NCBI RefSeq assembly: GCF_025685625.1 | Contig: NZ_JAGSYI010000004.1 | Span: forward strand, 434,001-498,000 | Reading direction: 5' to 3' | DNA: 64,000 nt | DNA from: Acidicapsa acidisoli | GTDB taxonomy: Bacteria; Acidobacteriota; Terriglobia; Terriglobales; Acidobacteriaceae | In this document: positions 8,113 to 18,100 of the stretch, in pieces | Numbering within the stretch: the stretch's first letter is position 1 | Layout of the letters: the number at the start of each line of letters is the position of its first letter | The notes under the pieces: generated by a model | What the model was told of the DNA's origin: nothing | Databases searched by the model: none | Seen by the model: only the letters and a program-made list of their open reading frames with translations | Position numbers and translations under genes: made by a program

Positions 8113-8928
8113 TCACGAAACAGAGGTGCGACGGAATTGATACAGCACATGGTCGCCAAGCATCGCCAGCGGGCCTGCAAGAATACGATCTAGCGCCTCC
8201 ATTCCAGCAAGCGCGCGCGGGTGATGCGAAATCCACGGCTCGGCGGAGCTTGGCGGTACTGTGACGCCGATACCCACACTCTTCTCCAACACAAACCAAG
8301 GCGCGAACGCACTTACGATCGCCGCGCGGCGATGATAGACGACCTGGAACTCTCGTTTCGCCAGCCTCGCTGGCACCTCATTTCGCCTGCATCTGCGAAG
8401 CGCAAGCTGTGGTCGACCGCGCAGTACCTCCACAAGCATTTCGCCTGGGCAAAACGTGCCGAACAATACCAGCATCGCGGGCGCTCCAGGTTTCAGGAGG
8501 CGGGCCAAACCTCGCGCCACTGGACTGAGATCAACGACGCAATTGAGCGGTGCAAAATTGGAAAAGGCACCGTCGAACAATGCGCTACCAGAGGACCGGT
8601 GCGCCGCTGCGAATGCTTCCATATCTTCCCCGGCGGCAACTTCTGCCGATGCGCCCAACGGGGCAAGCTTGGTATTCGCCAGCTGCACCATCGTGGGCGA
8701 TGGATCGGTCAGAAGCACATCGAATCCACGATGGGCTAGAAATGCAGCATCTTCGCCAGTGCCACCGCCTAATTCAAAAATGCGACCACCGCTCGGAAAT
8801 GCCTCTACCAGTAAGTTCCTGACGGCGCGACGTTGAGCCGTCACACTACGCCACTGGTTGAAACGCGAGTCAAAGACCGGCGCAATCGCATCGAAAGCCT
8901 GCGCGGCAGGGCGCAATGGAGCCGTCAT
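8113..8928 (-). CDS. Class I SAM-dependent methyltransferase
   Basis: This 271-residue protein is a UbiE/COQ5-like small-molecule methyltransferase. Residues 1-30 contain FDAIAPVFDSRFNQWRS, the common substrate-side helix. Motif I is IFELGGGTGEDA, motif II is VLLTDPSPTMV, and motif IV-like FDGAFSNFAPLNCV follows, then a lid region with a Pro/Ser-rich stretch near the C-terminus. Its ATG overlaps the stop of the nucleotidyltransferase by four bases (ATGA), so the two are translated together. It is the first of two different methyltransferases in the operon; with the radical SAM enzyme this suggests a multiply methylated product (inference). No close functional homologue can be named. Confidence 0.85.
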   Translation of the reverse strand: MTAPLRPAAQAFDAIAPVFDSRFNQWRSVTAQRRAVRNLLVEAFPSGGRIFELGGGTGEDAAFLAHRGFDVLLTDPSPTMVQLANTKLAPLGASAEVAAGEDMEAFAAAHRSSGSALFDGAFSNFAPLNCVVDLSPVARGLARLLKPGAPAMLVLFGTFCPGEMLVEVLRGRPQLALRRCRRNEVPARLAKREFQVVYHRRAAIVSAFAPWFVLEKSVGIGVTVPPSSAEPWISHHPRALAGMEALDRILAGPLAMLGDHVLYQFRRTSVS

Positions 8929-10376
8929 CGTACAACTCGCTTCCTATACTGCTGCCAACGATGTAACTCCAATGCATATCGAAACCCTTCCACGATGTGA
9001 AACCGCAAACGTGAGACAACTTGATGGAGTTGCAGACGATAACGTCGACCTCGCAGAGATAAGGTCTCGTGTTTGGCTGGCTTCACGAGGGATGGTGGTA
9101 AGCGCAGAGGGAATAATGCGGTCCGAAGTGGACGCTTTGCCGGAATGCCCGCAGACACGAGTTCTTGTTGCAATAGCAGGTATAGTTTGTCTCCTGGGAA
9201 CTTCTTGAGGACCGCATGGCTCCCGTACATTTCGATCCATGACACGATCGAAGGAGAAAGACCGCGGACTGTCCAGCTAGCAAACTCGTCTGGAGCGAAT
9301 GGACCCATGACGTGAGTAATAAGGTAGGTAGCTACCCCGAGCCCCAATATTAAGCGAGGATCATCCTGGGCTACTGATCGAAGCTCGCCCCAAAATGCGC
9401 TATCGTCGCGGCGAGCGATCACATGACGTCGAAATTCCAGAAGGTGGGACGCACGGGAGAACTCGCTGCAAATATCCTTGTAGACGTGCATTCCTTGCCC
9501 TATGAAGAGATCTACCCTCGAAAGCACCGGCGCCTTGATTCCATAAAACTCGCGCTCCTCCGTCCGCTCAAGCATGAGCGGACGGCCTGATTGCTTGGCC
9601 TCGACATGCAGTTCCACCGACCTGCCAGGCAAGTCTTTATAGAAATCCCTTAGTGACACCACGGGTCTTTCATTGATCTTGAATTCCCAGCTTTTGCCAC
9701 TCACCGCATATAGGCGGTAACCTCTTTTTTCAAGGATTTCTTTTGCCTGGATAATACATTTCTCAGAGATGAGATAGTCAAGATCAAACTGATGTCGCAG
9801 CTCCGGCCTCGTAACCGAAGTGGGGCTAAGCGAGAATCCTTTGATCATCGCATATGACAAGTTGGCTCTCTGTAGCTCCTTTTGGATCGCAGCTGATTCG
9901 GCAATCATGCCGTTGGTCCGCTGGGTGTTCTCGATCAAGTTACTGCGTAGGCGTGCAATTACTGCGGCGGGCAATAACTCCGACATTTGTAACTCCACCA
10001 TGCGATCAAGGAAGTACAGGGCGAGGCCACTTATATCGAGCCAGTCTAACAATCTTCGCCACTCCTGCTTTGAAAGATGCAGGAGTGACAGACGCCGATC
10101 AGGCGGCGGATCGCAAAAGCTCAAGAGGACGGCCTCGCGTATCGACTGTTCCCTGTTCAGTGGTCTTAGCATACCCCTGGGGCTAATGGTCGAAGTCGAA
10201 GCCCCTCTGTCCAGATTCTCGGATCGGTTGCGCTGCGAGGCTTCGACACGCGATGCCAACAGATCACACCCTTCAGCTTCGGGCACACGGGTGCGAGACC
10301 ACCTCTCTGTCGAGACCGAAATGATTGAACGAGTCACGATGTTTAGCCTAGGTGACTGCATAGCTCGGGTTGTCAT
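8925..10376 (-). CDS. Nucleotidyltransferase-fold protein (NTP_transf_5 type), first gene of the operon
   Basis: This protein, up to 483 residues, has the features of the NTP_transf_5 nucleotidyltransferase family: a helical region (residues 80-170), then LSYAMIKGFSLSP and the D-x-D metal motif in HQFDLDYLI, followed by the RSVELHVEA strand. These proteins are found with HPr-like kinases, PqqD-type proteins and radical SAM enzymes in lasso-peptide, polysaccharide and HPr-rel-A-type loci; their substrates are mostly unknown. The first ~68 residues are Ser/Arg-rich and do not look conserved, so the real start may be the ATG at 10172. It overlaps the next gene by four bases and probably carries the operon promoter upstream, in the region to 10772. 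Confidence 0.8.
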   Translation of the reverse strand: MTTRAMQSPRLNIVTRSIISVSTERWSRTRVPEAEGCDLLASRVEASQRNRSENLDRGASTSTISPRGMLRPLNREQSIREAVLLSFCDPPPDRRLSLLHLSKQEWRRLLDWLDISGLALYFLDRMVELQMSELLPAAVIARLRSNLIENTQRTNGMIAESAAIQKELQRANLSYAMIKGFSLSPTSVTRPELRHQFDLDYLISEKCIIQAKEILEKRGYRLYAVSGKSWEFKINERPVVSLRDFYKDLPGRSVELHVEAKQSGRPLMLERTEEREFYGIKAPVLSRVDLFIGQGMHVYKDICSEFSRASHLLEFRRHVIARRDDSAFWGELRSVAQDDPRLILGLGVATYLITHVMGPFAPDEFASWTVRGLSPSIVSWIEMYGSHAVLKKFPGDKLYLLLQQELVSAGIPAKRPLRTALFPLRLPPSLVKPAKHETLSLRGRRYRLQLHQVVSRLRFHIVEGFRYALELHRWQQYRKRVVR

Positions 10377-10465
10377 CCCATCGTCACTGAAATGTAACCG
10401 TCTTGATAGATTCGCCCCTCCGCCCTAAGCGGCCGATGCTCTATTTAGGCAATTAACATACTTGA

Positions 10466-10654
10466 CGCGGGTACAGCACGGGTGGGGGCTCTGGTGCAAA
10501 TAACGAGGCTGATTGGAACCAATTCTCGCTTCGTCACTTGCGCACCAAAGACCACACTGCGCCTACGATCTGGAATGCAGTGCTCGCAGCACGTACCAAG
10601 GGCCAGCCGAGAGGCCACGCCATGCTCGCCTCAAATATTTGCACCAGAGCCTAG
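10466..10654 (+). other. Open, protein-like reading frame without a start codon (possible remnant)
   Basis: Between two stops a plus-strand frame of 62 sense codons reads like ordinary protein (for example NNEADWNQFSLRHL and TAPTIWNAVLAARTKGQPRG). It has no start codon in a plausible place and no Shine-Dalgarno. It may be a leftover of a gene interrupted during the rearrangement that also left the remnant at 10772-11193, or chance. Confidence 0.15.
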
Positions 10655-10771
10655 TGATAGAGGCTGGCGTCAAGCGGCTTCTAGTTGCGTGTGGAGCAGC
10701 TACCCTTCGAGTTCCCCGGACAAACTCCTGGTAGACACACCTGAGTCCCCAGATGCCTACAAGGTTGAAGC

Positions 10772-11193
10772 TCACACCGCGCATCGTCCCGCTCGCTCGG
10801 TGTTCAGCTCGTTCATGTAAATCTCGCAGCAGTATTCCATTGCGACTGTTGACCTCATGATCAAGAGGGCCTTCTCAGCGATTCCAGCACCAGCCTCAAA
10901 CGTGGTCCAATAATCAACTGCATCGCGAATGCTTTCCTCGCCGACTATGAGTTCCAGTACCCGTATCCGTGACTCCGTTCCCTAATGCCGACTTGCCTGT
11001 CCAATGCTCTCCAGTCAATTGTCTCCTCTTCTCTCTGTCGCCTCGTTCCCACCTCCCATCGTCGCATGGAGCTTCGAGTACCAGAAGGATGGTCGCCAAT
11101 TCGGACATTGCCTTCCACGCAGCAATCCCACCTGACAAACCGAAATGCCTGCAACGTAAGTTCACATCCTGATAGCGCGTGATGAGAGACCAT
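10772..11193 (-). pseudogene. Frameshifted remnant of an acidobacterial hypothetical (HEAT-like) gene
   Basis: Two overlapping minus-strand frames together read as one protein. The upstream one, from about 11193, ends in a region with ETIDWRALDRQVGIRE before going out of phase. The next frame, open from 10981 to a TGA at 10772, continues with RIRVLELIVGEESIRDAVDY, then AEKALLIMRSTVAMEYCCEI and NELNTERAG. The helical, acidic pattern is that of a repeat-type helical protein and resembles hypothetical proteins I associate with acidobacteria, though I cannot name the family. Downstream of 10772 the phase is lost again. At least one frameshift is needed, so I call it a pseudogene. It occupies much of the otherwise empty region 10377-11356. 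Confidence 0.5.
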
Positions 11194-11356
11194 GGCGTTC
11201 TTGACCGAGTTCAGCCAGCCAGAAAGTTCAACCAGCCAGGATTCGATGGGAAAGGAATCCCGTAGAACAAACGGCCCTTCGGCTCAAGGTGACTCCCAAA
11301 CGTGCCCGCAATTTATATGAACCGGCGAAGTAGGCGGGGGCATCCAAGGGGACATC

Positions 11357-12169
11357 ATGAGCCTAAAACTGAAATTCGGATTCCTGACTGTGCTGACTCT
11401 GGCGGCGTCGATGGCGTGGGCCGATACATTGGAGCTGAAGAACGGTAGCCTCATCAAGGGCAAGTTCCTGGGTGGCACGGATACTGAAATCAGCTTCCAG
11501 GTCGGCTCGACGGTACAGAAATATATCGTCGCGGACATCGTTTCGCTCAAGTTCGATTCGGAAGGCGCAGCAACCGCCCCGGCGCCGCAGCCGCAGAGTT
11601 CGCTTCCCGACAATCCAGAGGCGGCAGCGCCTGTCGAAGGGAGGCCGGCCAATGTCACTATCCCAGCCGGCACACGAATTTCTGTGCGCACCATCGATGC
11701 CATCGATTCCACTGAAAGCGCCGTGGGAGACCGCTTCTTGGCTTCGCTCGAAGAACCCCTGACCTGGGAAGGCATCACGGTAGTCGCGAAGGATGCCTTC
11801 GTCTATGGCCGGCTGACACAAGCGAAGGAGTCAGGAACCTTCACAGGCAGATCGCAGCTGCGGCTGGAGTTGACCGGGATCGTAGTGAATGGAAAGACGA
11901 TGCCCGTCGTAACGGGAGAATATGAAGTGACCGGCAAGTCGCGCGGCGCCAGCACCGCCAGGAGAACAGCCGGCGGTGCGGCTCTTGGAGCCATCATCGG
12001 CGCCGTTGCAGACGGCGGCCAGGGAGCCGCAATCGGCGCAGGCATCGGCGCAACTGCCGGCGCATCCTCGGAAATCATCACTGGGGGCGACCAGGTAAAG
12101 GTGCCCAGTGAGACCCTTCTCAATTTCACTCTGCAGCAAGACATGTCGATACCGGTGCCTCAGAGCTAA
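11357..12169 (+). CDS. Exported glycine-zipper protein
   Basis: This 270-residue protein starts with a clear signal peptide (cleavage near MAWADT). The mature part begins with a short SH3-like or beta region, DTLELKNGSLIKGKFLGGTDTEISF, the pattern of acidobacterial proteins that carry a substrate-like strand motif. A Pro/Ala-rich linker follows, then a beta-rich domain (PAGTRISVRTIDAIDS...GDRFLASLEEPL) and a C-terminal glycine zipper (ALGAIIGAVADGGQGAAIGAGIGATAGA) that could insert into or contact a membrane. The start has AGGGG five or six bases upstream. It stands alone between divergent or opposed genes. Function is unknown; an envelope structural or outer-membrane-associated role is likely. 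Confidence 0.85.
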   Translation: MSLKLKFGFLTVLTLAASMAWADTLELKNGSLIKGKFLGGTDTEISFQVGSTVQKYIVADIVSLKFDSEGAATAPAPQPQSSLPDNPEAAAPVEGRPANVTIPAGTRISVRTIDAIDSTESAVGDRFLASLEEPLTWEGITVVAKDAFVYGRLTQAKESGTFTGRSQLRLELTGIVVNGKTMPVVTGEYEVTGKSRGASTARRTAGGAALGAIIGAVADGGQGAAIGAGIGATAGASSEIITGGDQVKVPSETLLNFTLQQDMSIPVPQS

Positions 12170-12378
12170 AAAGCTCCTCTCGGACCCAAGTCAACATATC
12201 ACCCCGTAGTTCCCTGAAAACCGAGTTATAGGTAAGTTCGATCGGAACCCCGGCTGCCGCCCCTGCTCTTTGGCTCGTCGTCGAGCTTCTGTTCAGCCAC
12301 AGCCAGCAAACAGAACGAAGATTAGTCCTCATAAGCAAGTATTTGATCCACCCCAACCTTTGAGTTGTGGAGCTGCGG

Positions 12379-12590
12379 TCAAGTCTCCCAGTCTGTCGCG
12401 AATTGTTGCCATACGCCGGTTACGGCCGTTCTGGGGTCCGTGCCGATTCGATGGCCAACGTCGCCTGAATCCTTAAGCGAGCTTTCTGTTCCGTTGCTCC
12501 CAATAGGGGGCACCTCACGAAGATCGTAATGCTGTACGTCGTGTTCAGAATATATCTCCGGCGGTGCGATGCTCGCGATCAGAATTTTTT
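12379..12590 (-). other. Protein-like open frame downstream of the DUF4157 gene
   Basis: After the stop of the DUF4157 gene at 12579 a different minus-strand frame stays open to a TGA at 12379 and reads as protein-like (ILIASIAPPEIYSEHDVQHY, then GHRIGTDPRTAVTGVWQQF). Upstream of 12579 the same frame runs out of phase through the DUF4157 gene, where it is low-complexity Arg/His, as expected of a shadow. It may be the remnant of a separate small gene or a lost C-terminal extension. The rest of 12170-12378 holds nothing I recognise. Confidence 0.2.
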
Positions 12591-14426
12591 GACGATCTGC
12601 AGGCCAAAAGGCATGAACTCCGGCTTTCGCGGCAGTGAGTCTCCGGAAGGGTCTTTGAAGTCGGGACCGACCGACATGCCGATGCCCATCTGGATCATCA
12701 CGTGGCCGCCGTCGACAGGCACAGTGAAGGCGGGGCCGTAGAGTTTCATGTTGGAGTCCTTGCTTACTTCGATGGAGCGCAGCGGGCTGAGCACGCATTG
12801 GTTGACGGTGACGGGGGTCTGGGCCGCGGTTTTTCGGATCTGTCGTTCCGTGGCTTTTCCGGCATTGGCCTGGAGTTGCTCCCACCATTTGTCGTTGCCT
12901 TTAGGGGGGCGGAGATAACGCCTCAGTTCGGGCATGATGACTTCGCGCACGAATTTCTCCTGTTCGGCGGGCGTTTGTAAGGCTTTCATGGCCAGGACCT
13001 GCTCGGCGACATGCCGAGTTACCATGGTGGCGAGAACGATGGCTTCCATCTGGTACTTGTTGGATTTGTAATCCTTGGCCATGGCGGGGTGCGACTTGGG
13101 GTCAGCCTTGGCGATCTCCTCGTTGGCTGCGGCATCGGGAACGCCTGCGGTTTGCTCATTACTGATGGAGGCGATGATTTTGAGCAGAGAGACGTTGTCG
13201 CCTGGGGGAACACTGCCGGTGATCAGCGTATCGCCGTGAGATGTGTCTCCATGCGTGAGCTCGACGAAATTGGAGTGAGCAAAGAAATCCTCAATGGCAT
13301 GGAAGGCGCTGCCGACATGCTCAAAGGAGCTTTCCTTGGGTAATTCCTGAACAAACGCGAGGAACTCCTCCTGGATGTGCTGCAAGGGATCTTTGGGGAC
13401 CACTCCGGGTTTTGGGTCTCTGGATTGGAACTTTTGCAGCTTCTCATTCCATTCAAAATTGTCGAAGTGGTCGTAGTCGTGATAGCCGCCGTACGTGTTT
13501 GAATTGCACATCAACAGCAAGTTCATGACAGCCGGTGCCTGGCTGTAGTCTCGGGCGGTGTTGCCTCTGTGGATGGCTTCAATCTCCGCCGGTTTCATTC
13601 CAGCGAGAGTGGCGGCGACTTGGTCGATGATGTTGTGAGTGTCATCTCCGAATCGGAAGATTTTATCCGGCAGCGGGGCCTGCTGCTGTTGGACAACATG
13701 AGCAAGTTCGTGGGCGAGGAGGTGTTTGCCGCGATCGGTGCCAGGGGAGTACTGACCAGGGGCAAACGCGATGTCCGCGCCGGAGGTGTACGCGAGTGCC
13801 TGGATCGATCGGGAGGATACTGCGGCCTTGGCATCGGTGTGCACACGGACGTGGGTAAAATCCTGGCCAAATCGCGACTCCATAAAGGAGCGGGTGTCGG
13901 TATCGAGCGGGTGACCACCTGAGTACAATGCTTCCTGCACAAGAGGCGGCGCCGTGGAGTTGGCCGGAGGGGCAGTGACGGACTTCCTTTGTAACTTCCC
14001 GGCAGTTGCGTTGCGTGCCTCGTTGCGGCAGTCGGAACAGATTCCGCCACAGGCACATTGCCGCTGAATTCGGGGGGCATTGCTAGCCGGAGTCAGAGCG
14101 AGAGACGGGCGCATGCTCATCACCCGTGCAGCGACACGGTCAGCTTCCTGTTCGAAAGCGTCGCCCGGTTGGTTGATGGACAGCTTTGCCTGCAGGATAG
14201 GATGGGCAACGGAATGGATAGGAATCCGGCTAGGATTCCATGCCGGGCGGAAATATAGCTGTCGCTCGGATGATGGTTGCGGTCCTGCAAGGCCACTCCG
14301 CTTAGCCTGCAGAGTTCCCGGACATAAGCGTTGTTGCGTCACCGCGCTTTTCCTGCCGAGCGGGGCAGCTATCAATAAATCGGCGCCAGCTGAGGATAGC
14401 GGCTGCTTTGGCACGAATGCCCGCAT
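12579..14426 (-). CDS. DUF4157 (eCIS-type) metalloprotease-like protein fused to a HET-C-like domain
   Basis: This 615-residue protein is probably a toxin or self-processing effector. Residues ~65-245 show the DUF4157/eCIS core pattern: QPGDAFEQEADRVAARVM, a Cys-rich QRQCACGGICSDC motif, MESRFGQDFTHVRVHTD and the zinc motif HELAH (residues 239-243). The C-terminal half (DTHNIIDQVAATLAG..., then FEHVGSAFHAIEDFFAHSNF) resembles the HET-C / zinc-dependent phospholipase-like domain associated with membrane damage and cell death. The ATG at 14426 is chosen over one 210 bases upstream because AAAGGA lies seven bases before it and DUF4157 proteins usually start this way. DUF4157 proteins are known companions of extracellular contractile injection systems; no eCIS structural gene is in the window. 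No immunity protein is obvious beside it. Confidence 0.85.
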   Translation of the reverse strand: MRAFVPKQPLSSAGADLLIAAPLGRKSAVTQQRLCPGTLQAKRSGLAGPQPSSERQLYFRPAWNPSRIPIHSVAHPILQAKLSINQPGDAFEQEADRVAARVMSMRPSLALTPASNAPRIQRQCACGGICSDCRNEARNATAGKLQRKSVTAPPANSTAPPLVQEALYSGGHPLDTDTRSFMESRFGQDFTHVRVHTDAKAAVSSRSIQALAYTSGADIAFAPGQYSPGTDRGKHLLAHELAHVVQQQQAPLPDKIFRFGDDTHNIIDQVAATLAGMKPAEIEAIHRGNTARDYSQAPAVMNLLLMCNSNTYGGYHDYDHFDNFEWNEKLQKFQSRDPKPGVVPKDPLQHIQEEFLAFVQELPKESSFEHVGSAFHAIEDFFAHSNFVELTHGDTSHGDTLITGSVPPGDNVSLLKIIASISNEQTAGVPDAAANEEIAKADPKSHPAMAKDYKSNKYQMEAIVLATMVTRHVAEQVLAMKALQTPAEQEKFVREVIMPELRRYLRPPKGNDKWWEQLQANAGKATERQIRKTAAQTPVTVNQCVLSPLRSIEVSKDSNMKLYGPAFTVPVDGGHVMIQMGIGMSVGPDFKDPSGDSLPRKPEFMPFGLQIVKKF

Positions 14427-14684
14427 GGTGCTGTCCTTTGCGAGGTCGGGACAACCCCGCTTTTGGGATGAACCTTTGTACCACACCCTGATGCTGATTG
14501 AGCGATGCGTCGAGAGTGGTGATTTTCGTGAGCGTTCAAGACGTTTGTTGGCGGAAAGCTTCAGGCAATCCACTTGCATCATTCGCGATAGTTCGACCTC
14601 CGCGCAACCTGACTCTCTTTTCTGGTCCCCGGACATGATCTATTCGCCTTCCGTCGACTCGCGGCAATCGTAGAAGGTCTCGCC

Positions 14685-14900
14685 GTGCTCTATCAACCGG
14701 TCGCAGCAAGACTGCAATGCGCGTTAGTAAAGAATCAAGATTGGGAGCTGGAATTGACTTTATCGATCAGCACCCTTCTCGATGAGCCCAGTCGTGTCCG
14801 GGATTGCTGGGTGGGGCGGAGAACGGCAGCCATTAACCATTTTCTCGGCTCCCGGCTCGAACGCGGCATGGGTCACGCTGCGACTCACGTTTGGCTATAA
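14685..14900 (+). CDS. Hypothetical 71-residue protein
   Basis: A GTG-initiated frame with AGAAGG seven bases upstream encodes a peptide of ordinary composition (YQPVAARLQCALVKNQDWEL ... AINHFLGSRLERGMGHAATH). I recognise no family. It sits in the 730-base region between the divergent DUF4157 gene and the TonB receptor, in which nothing else was recognised. It could be a real small gene or chance. Confidence 0.25.
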   Translation: MLYQPVAARLQCALVKNQDWELELTLSISTLLDEPSRVRDCWVGRRTAAINHFLGSRLERGMGHAATHVWL

Positions 14901-15155
14901 GCCGCGAAGTGGTGCGACAATAATAGTCCCAAACCCCTAAGCGCGGCTCTCGCGTCTCGTAGGCGGATGGCGACAACAAACAGTGGGTAAGCATGTCGCC
15001 GTGCGGTCCTAGTATTTCGCGGAATGAATGCCGAGGCCGGGATAATCAACGTGCGGCATGGGTGGCTGCAGACAGGAAGCACCGGCGGTTTCAAGCTTGT
15101 AGGCGAGTTGCGGGGTGCGACCGTCACAAATCGACACCGTGAAAGAGATGTGATA

Positions 15156-18100
15156 GTGAAAGCACATCGCAAACATATCCTCTTGGCAGCGTTGGTTCTG
15201 GTGGCGGCGTTGTGTTCCTCGCTGGCCTTTGCTCAGGAAGAAACCGCGGTATTGAATGGCCAGATCACGGATCATGACGGCCTTGCGGTGGCCGAAGTCA
15301 AGGTGCAGGCGCTCAATACAGGAACCAACGTTTCGTACATGGCGGATACAAACGAGACCGGCCGCTACAATTTTCCAACTCTCCCAGTAGGCAGGTACAG
15401 CGTTACTGCGACGAAAGATGGGTTCCAGCAGGCGGTAGAACCGGGGGTGGAGCTTCACGTTGCCGATGTCATTCGCTTAAATTTATCGCTACAGATTGGC
15501 TCGGTGACTCAAAGGGTGACCGTAGAAGGCGGAGCGCCTCTGGTAGAAACGACGAGCAGCGAGATCGGTGGATTGGTAAACAGTAGACAGATCGGAGACC
15601 TGCCGTTAAATGGTCGCAACTACATTGACCTCAGCCTGCTGCAGGCAGGGGTAACGGATAGCCTGAATAGTACTGGCACAAACGGATTTGGAGGAATGAC
15701 GGGCACAGTTTATAGCTCCAATGGGGCGCCTGTTATATCCAATAACTTCCTATTAGACGGGACTCAGATCACAAATCAGTCGAATTGGGGTACTGCCAGT
15801 TTCGCCGGAACGACGCTGGGTGTGGATGGTATTCAGGAATACAAGGTGTTGACGAGCGCTTATGACGCCTCGTATGGGATGGCCATGGGCAGCGAGATGG
15901 TGATAATCAGCAAGGGCGGCGCTAACCAATATCACGGGGACGTCTTCGAATATCTGCGCAATAGCTCCCTCAATGCGCGAAATTTCTTTGATGGCACAAA
16001 GACTCCACACCTGGAGAAGAATAATTTTGGGGCTTCGTCTGGCGGACCAATCAGGAAGGACAAAACCTTTTTCTATGCGGTGTACGAGGGATTACAGGAA
16101 AATCTCGGGTTTACGGCAAATGACCTGGTGCCTGCGGCCGGCTGCCATGGTGCGGCGGGCGCAATGATAACCGAAGCTGCTTGCCCCACACTCGATCTCG
16201 CACCGGGCAGCTCTGTGACAATCGCCAATGCCGACATTGCAGCAATGCTGTCGCTCTATCCGAATCCAAACAATGGTGCCAATGGCTACTTATTCGGCCC
16301 ATCTACGAAGGTCGGAGTGAATTATGGACAGTTTCGATTCGACCAGAGCTTCTCATCATCCGATTCCTTTTTTGCCCGGTATACGATCGATTCAGCCAAG
16401 ATAAACTCAGCGAACAATCAAGGCATGTCTATCTCCTCAGGCACGGCGTTCCCCCAATTCCGAGGTGGTGGGTACGATCTCGATCAGTTCATAACTCTTT
16501 CCGAGACACACGCAATCTCTCCGAGTATCTCGAACACAACGCGGCTTGCCTTCAGCCGGACCCATTTCGGTAGTTTCCCGATCAATGTGGGCTCGCTGCC
16601 CGCAGGGATTGAGCCGATCATAACGGGACGCCCGTTTGGTTCTTTCTCAATTACGAACCTTACGCCTGTTGGCATCGGCAGGCTGGTGGGTCCGCCAGAT
16701 TCTCTTCACCTCCAGAACATTTATTCTTTCGGCGATGACCTGTACTATCAACGGGGAAAGCACAGCCTGCGATTCGGGACACTCCTGAACAGGTTCAATG
16801 AAGCACTTACAGTGCCGATAAACGCCCCAGGCAATGCGTCCTACTCCAGTTTCGCCAATTTTTTGCGAGGAATACCTCTAACGTACGGAGGCCCCCTTAC
16901 CGGATCGGATGTTAACCGCTATTTCCTATTCAACACGTTGGGGTTCTACGCACAAGACGATTACCGCATAACCTCGCGTTTTACAGTGAACATAGGACTG
17001 CGGTATGAGTTCATGACCACGCCTCGGGAGGCAGATGGAAGGCAATACGCGATTCGAAATCTAACAACCGACTTCACGGTTTTACCCGGTGGCGAGTTAG
17101 CCGCCTGGATTCCAGGGCCAGTCATGCGTAACGGAACATACTGGAACTTCAGTCCTCGGTTCGGATTTACCTGGGATGTCTTCGGAGACGGCAGAACGGC
17201 GATTCGGGGCGGCGGTGGCATCTATTACGACGTCGGCAATTTGGGCGGCGCATTCGTCAACGAAGCCGACGGGTCTTACCCTGCGATTATATATACCGCT
17301 ACGAATCCGGCGAACGCCGTTGTTACATTCCCAATAACGCCTCCAACTGTGGATTCAGTCCTCAGCAGCAATCGGGCGAACAGCGCAGTTACTGTCTACT
17401 ATGGGGCCGGCCAGCCATACAATATCCAATACAATCTGATTGTTCAGCGCCAATTGACAAGAAACACAGCAGTCAGTGTTGCTTATGTCGGGACGCGCGG
17501 CGTGCACCTCTGGCAGCAACTCGAAGGAAATCCTACGATCCCGACAGCCATTATGAACGGAGTTCAGTATTGGTCTGATGCCGTTCCCCTCTGCCAGACT
17601 GGCGCCATCCCGACGTGCCGTATCAATCCAAATTTTGGATCGGTCAATACGAACAATACGGTCGGGGTTTCGCATTACGATTCGTTGCAGGTGGTGGTCA
17701 ACAAACGTTTGAGGAGCGGTTTGGAAGCGCAGGCGACCTATACCTATGGTCATTCCCTGGACACACCGATAGGGCAACTTATCGCCGCCGATTGTGCAGG
17801 GGCTCCAGGAATGGACGTCGGCGTGAGTTCAAATACCAGTGCGTACGATTACGGACCGTCCTGCTTTGACGCTCGTCATAATTTTCGTATGAGTCTTCTG
17901 TACTACTTCCCGAAGCTCGAGTCGAACGGCCTGGTCTCAAAGCTTGTCAACGGCTGGTGGATGGGCAACATCGTCGCTCTCCAGAGCGGGTTTCCGTTTA
18001 CGCCGATTCTGGCGACCAACCGGTCCAATTCGGGCAATCTCAGCACCATGCCGGATCGCGTCGACCTCAACACTCAAGCCATAACACAAGGGACGGTATT

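Noticed and set aside
10466-11356. Search for a lasso-type precursor peptide or PqqD-like gene near the nucleotidyltransferase
   Set aside because: No conserved Thr-Gly-Leu/Pro leader pattern, no asparagine-synthetase-like or transglutaminase-like gene was found; the region holds remnants only.
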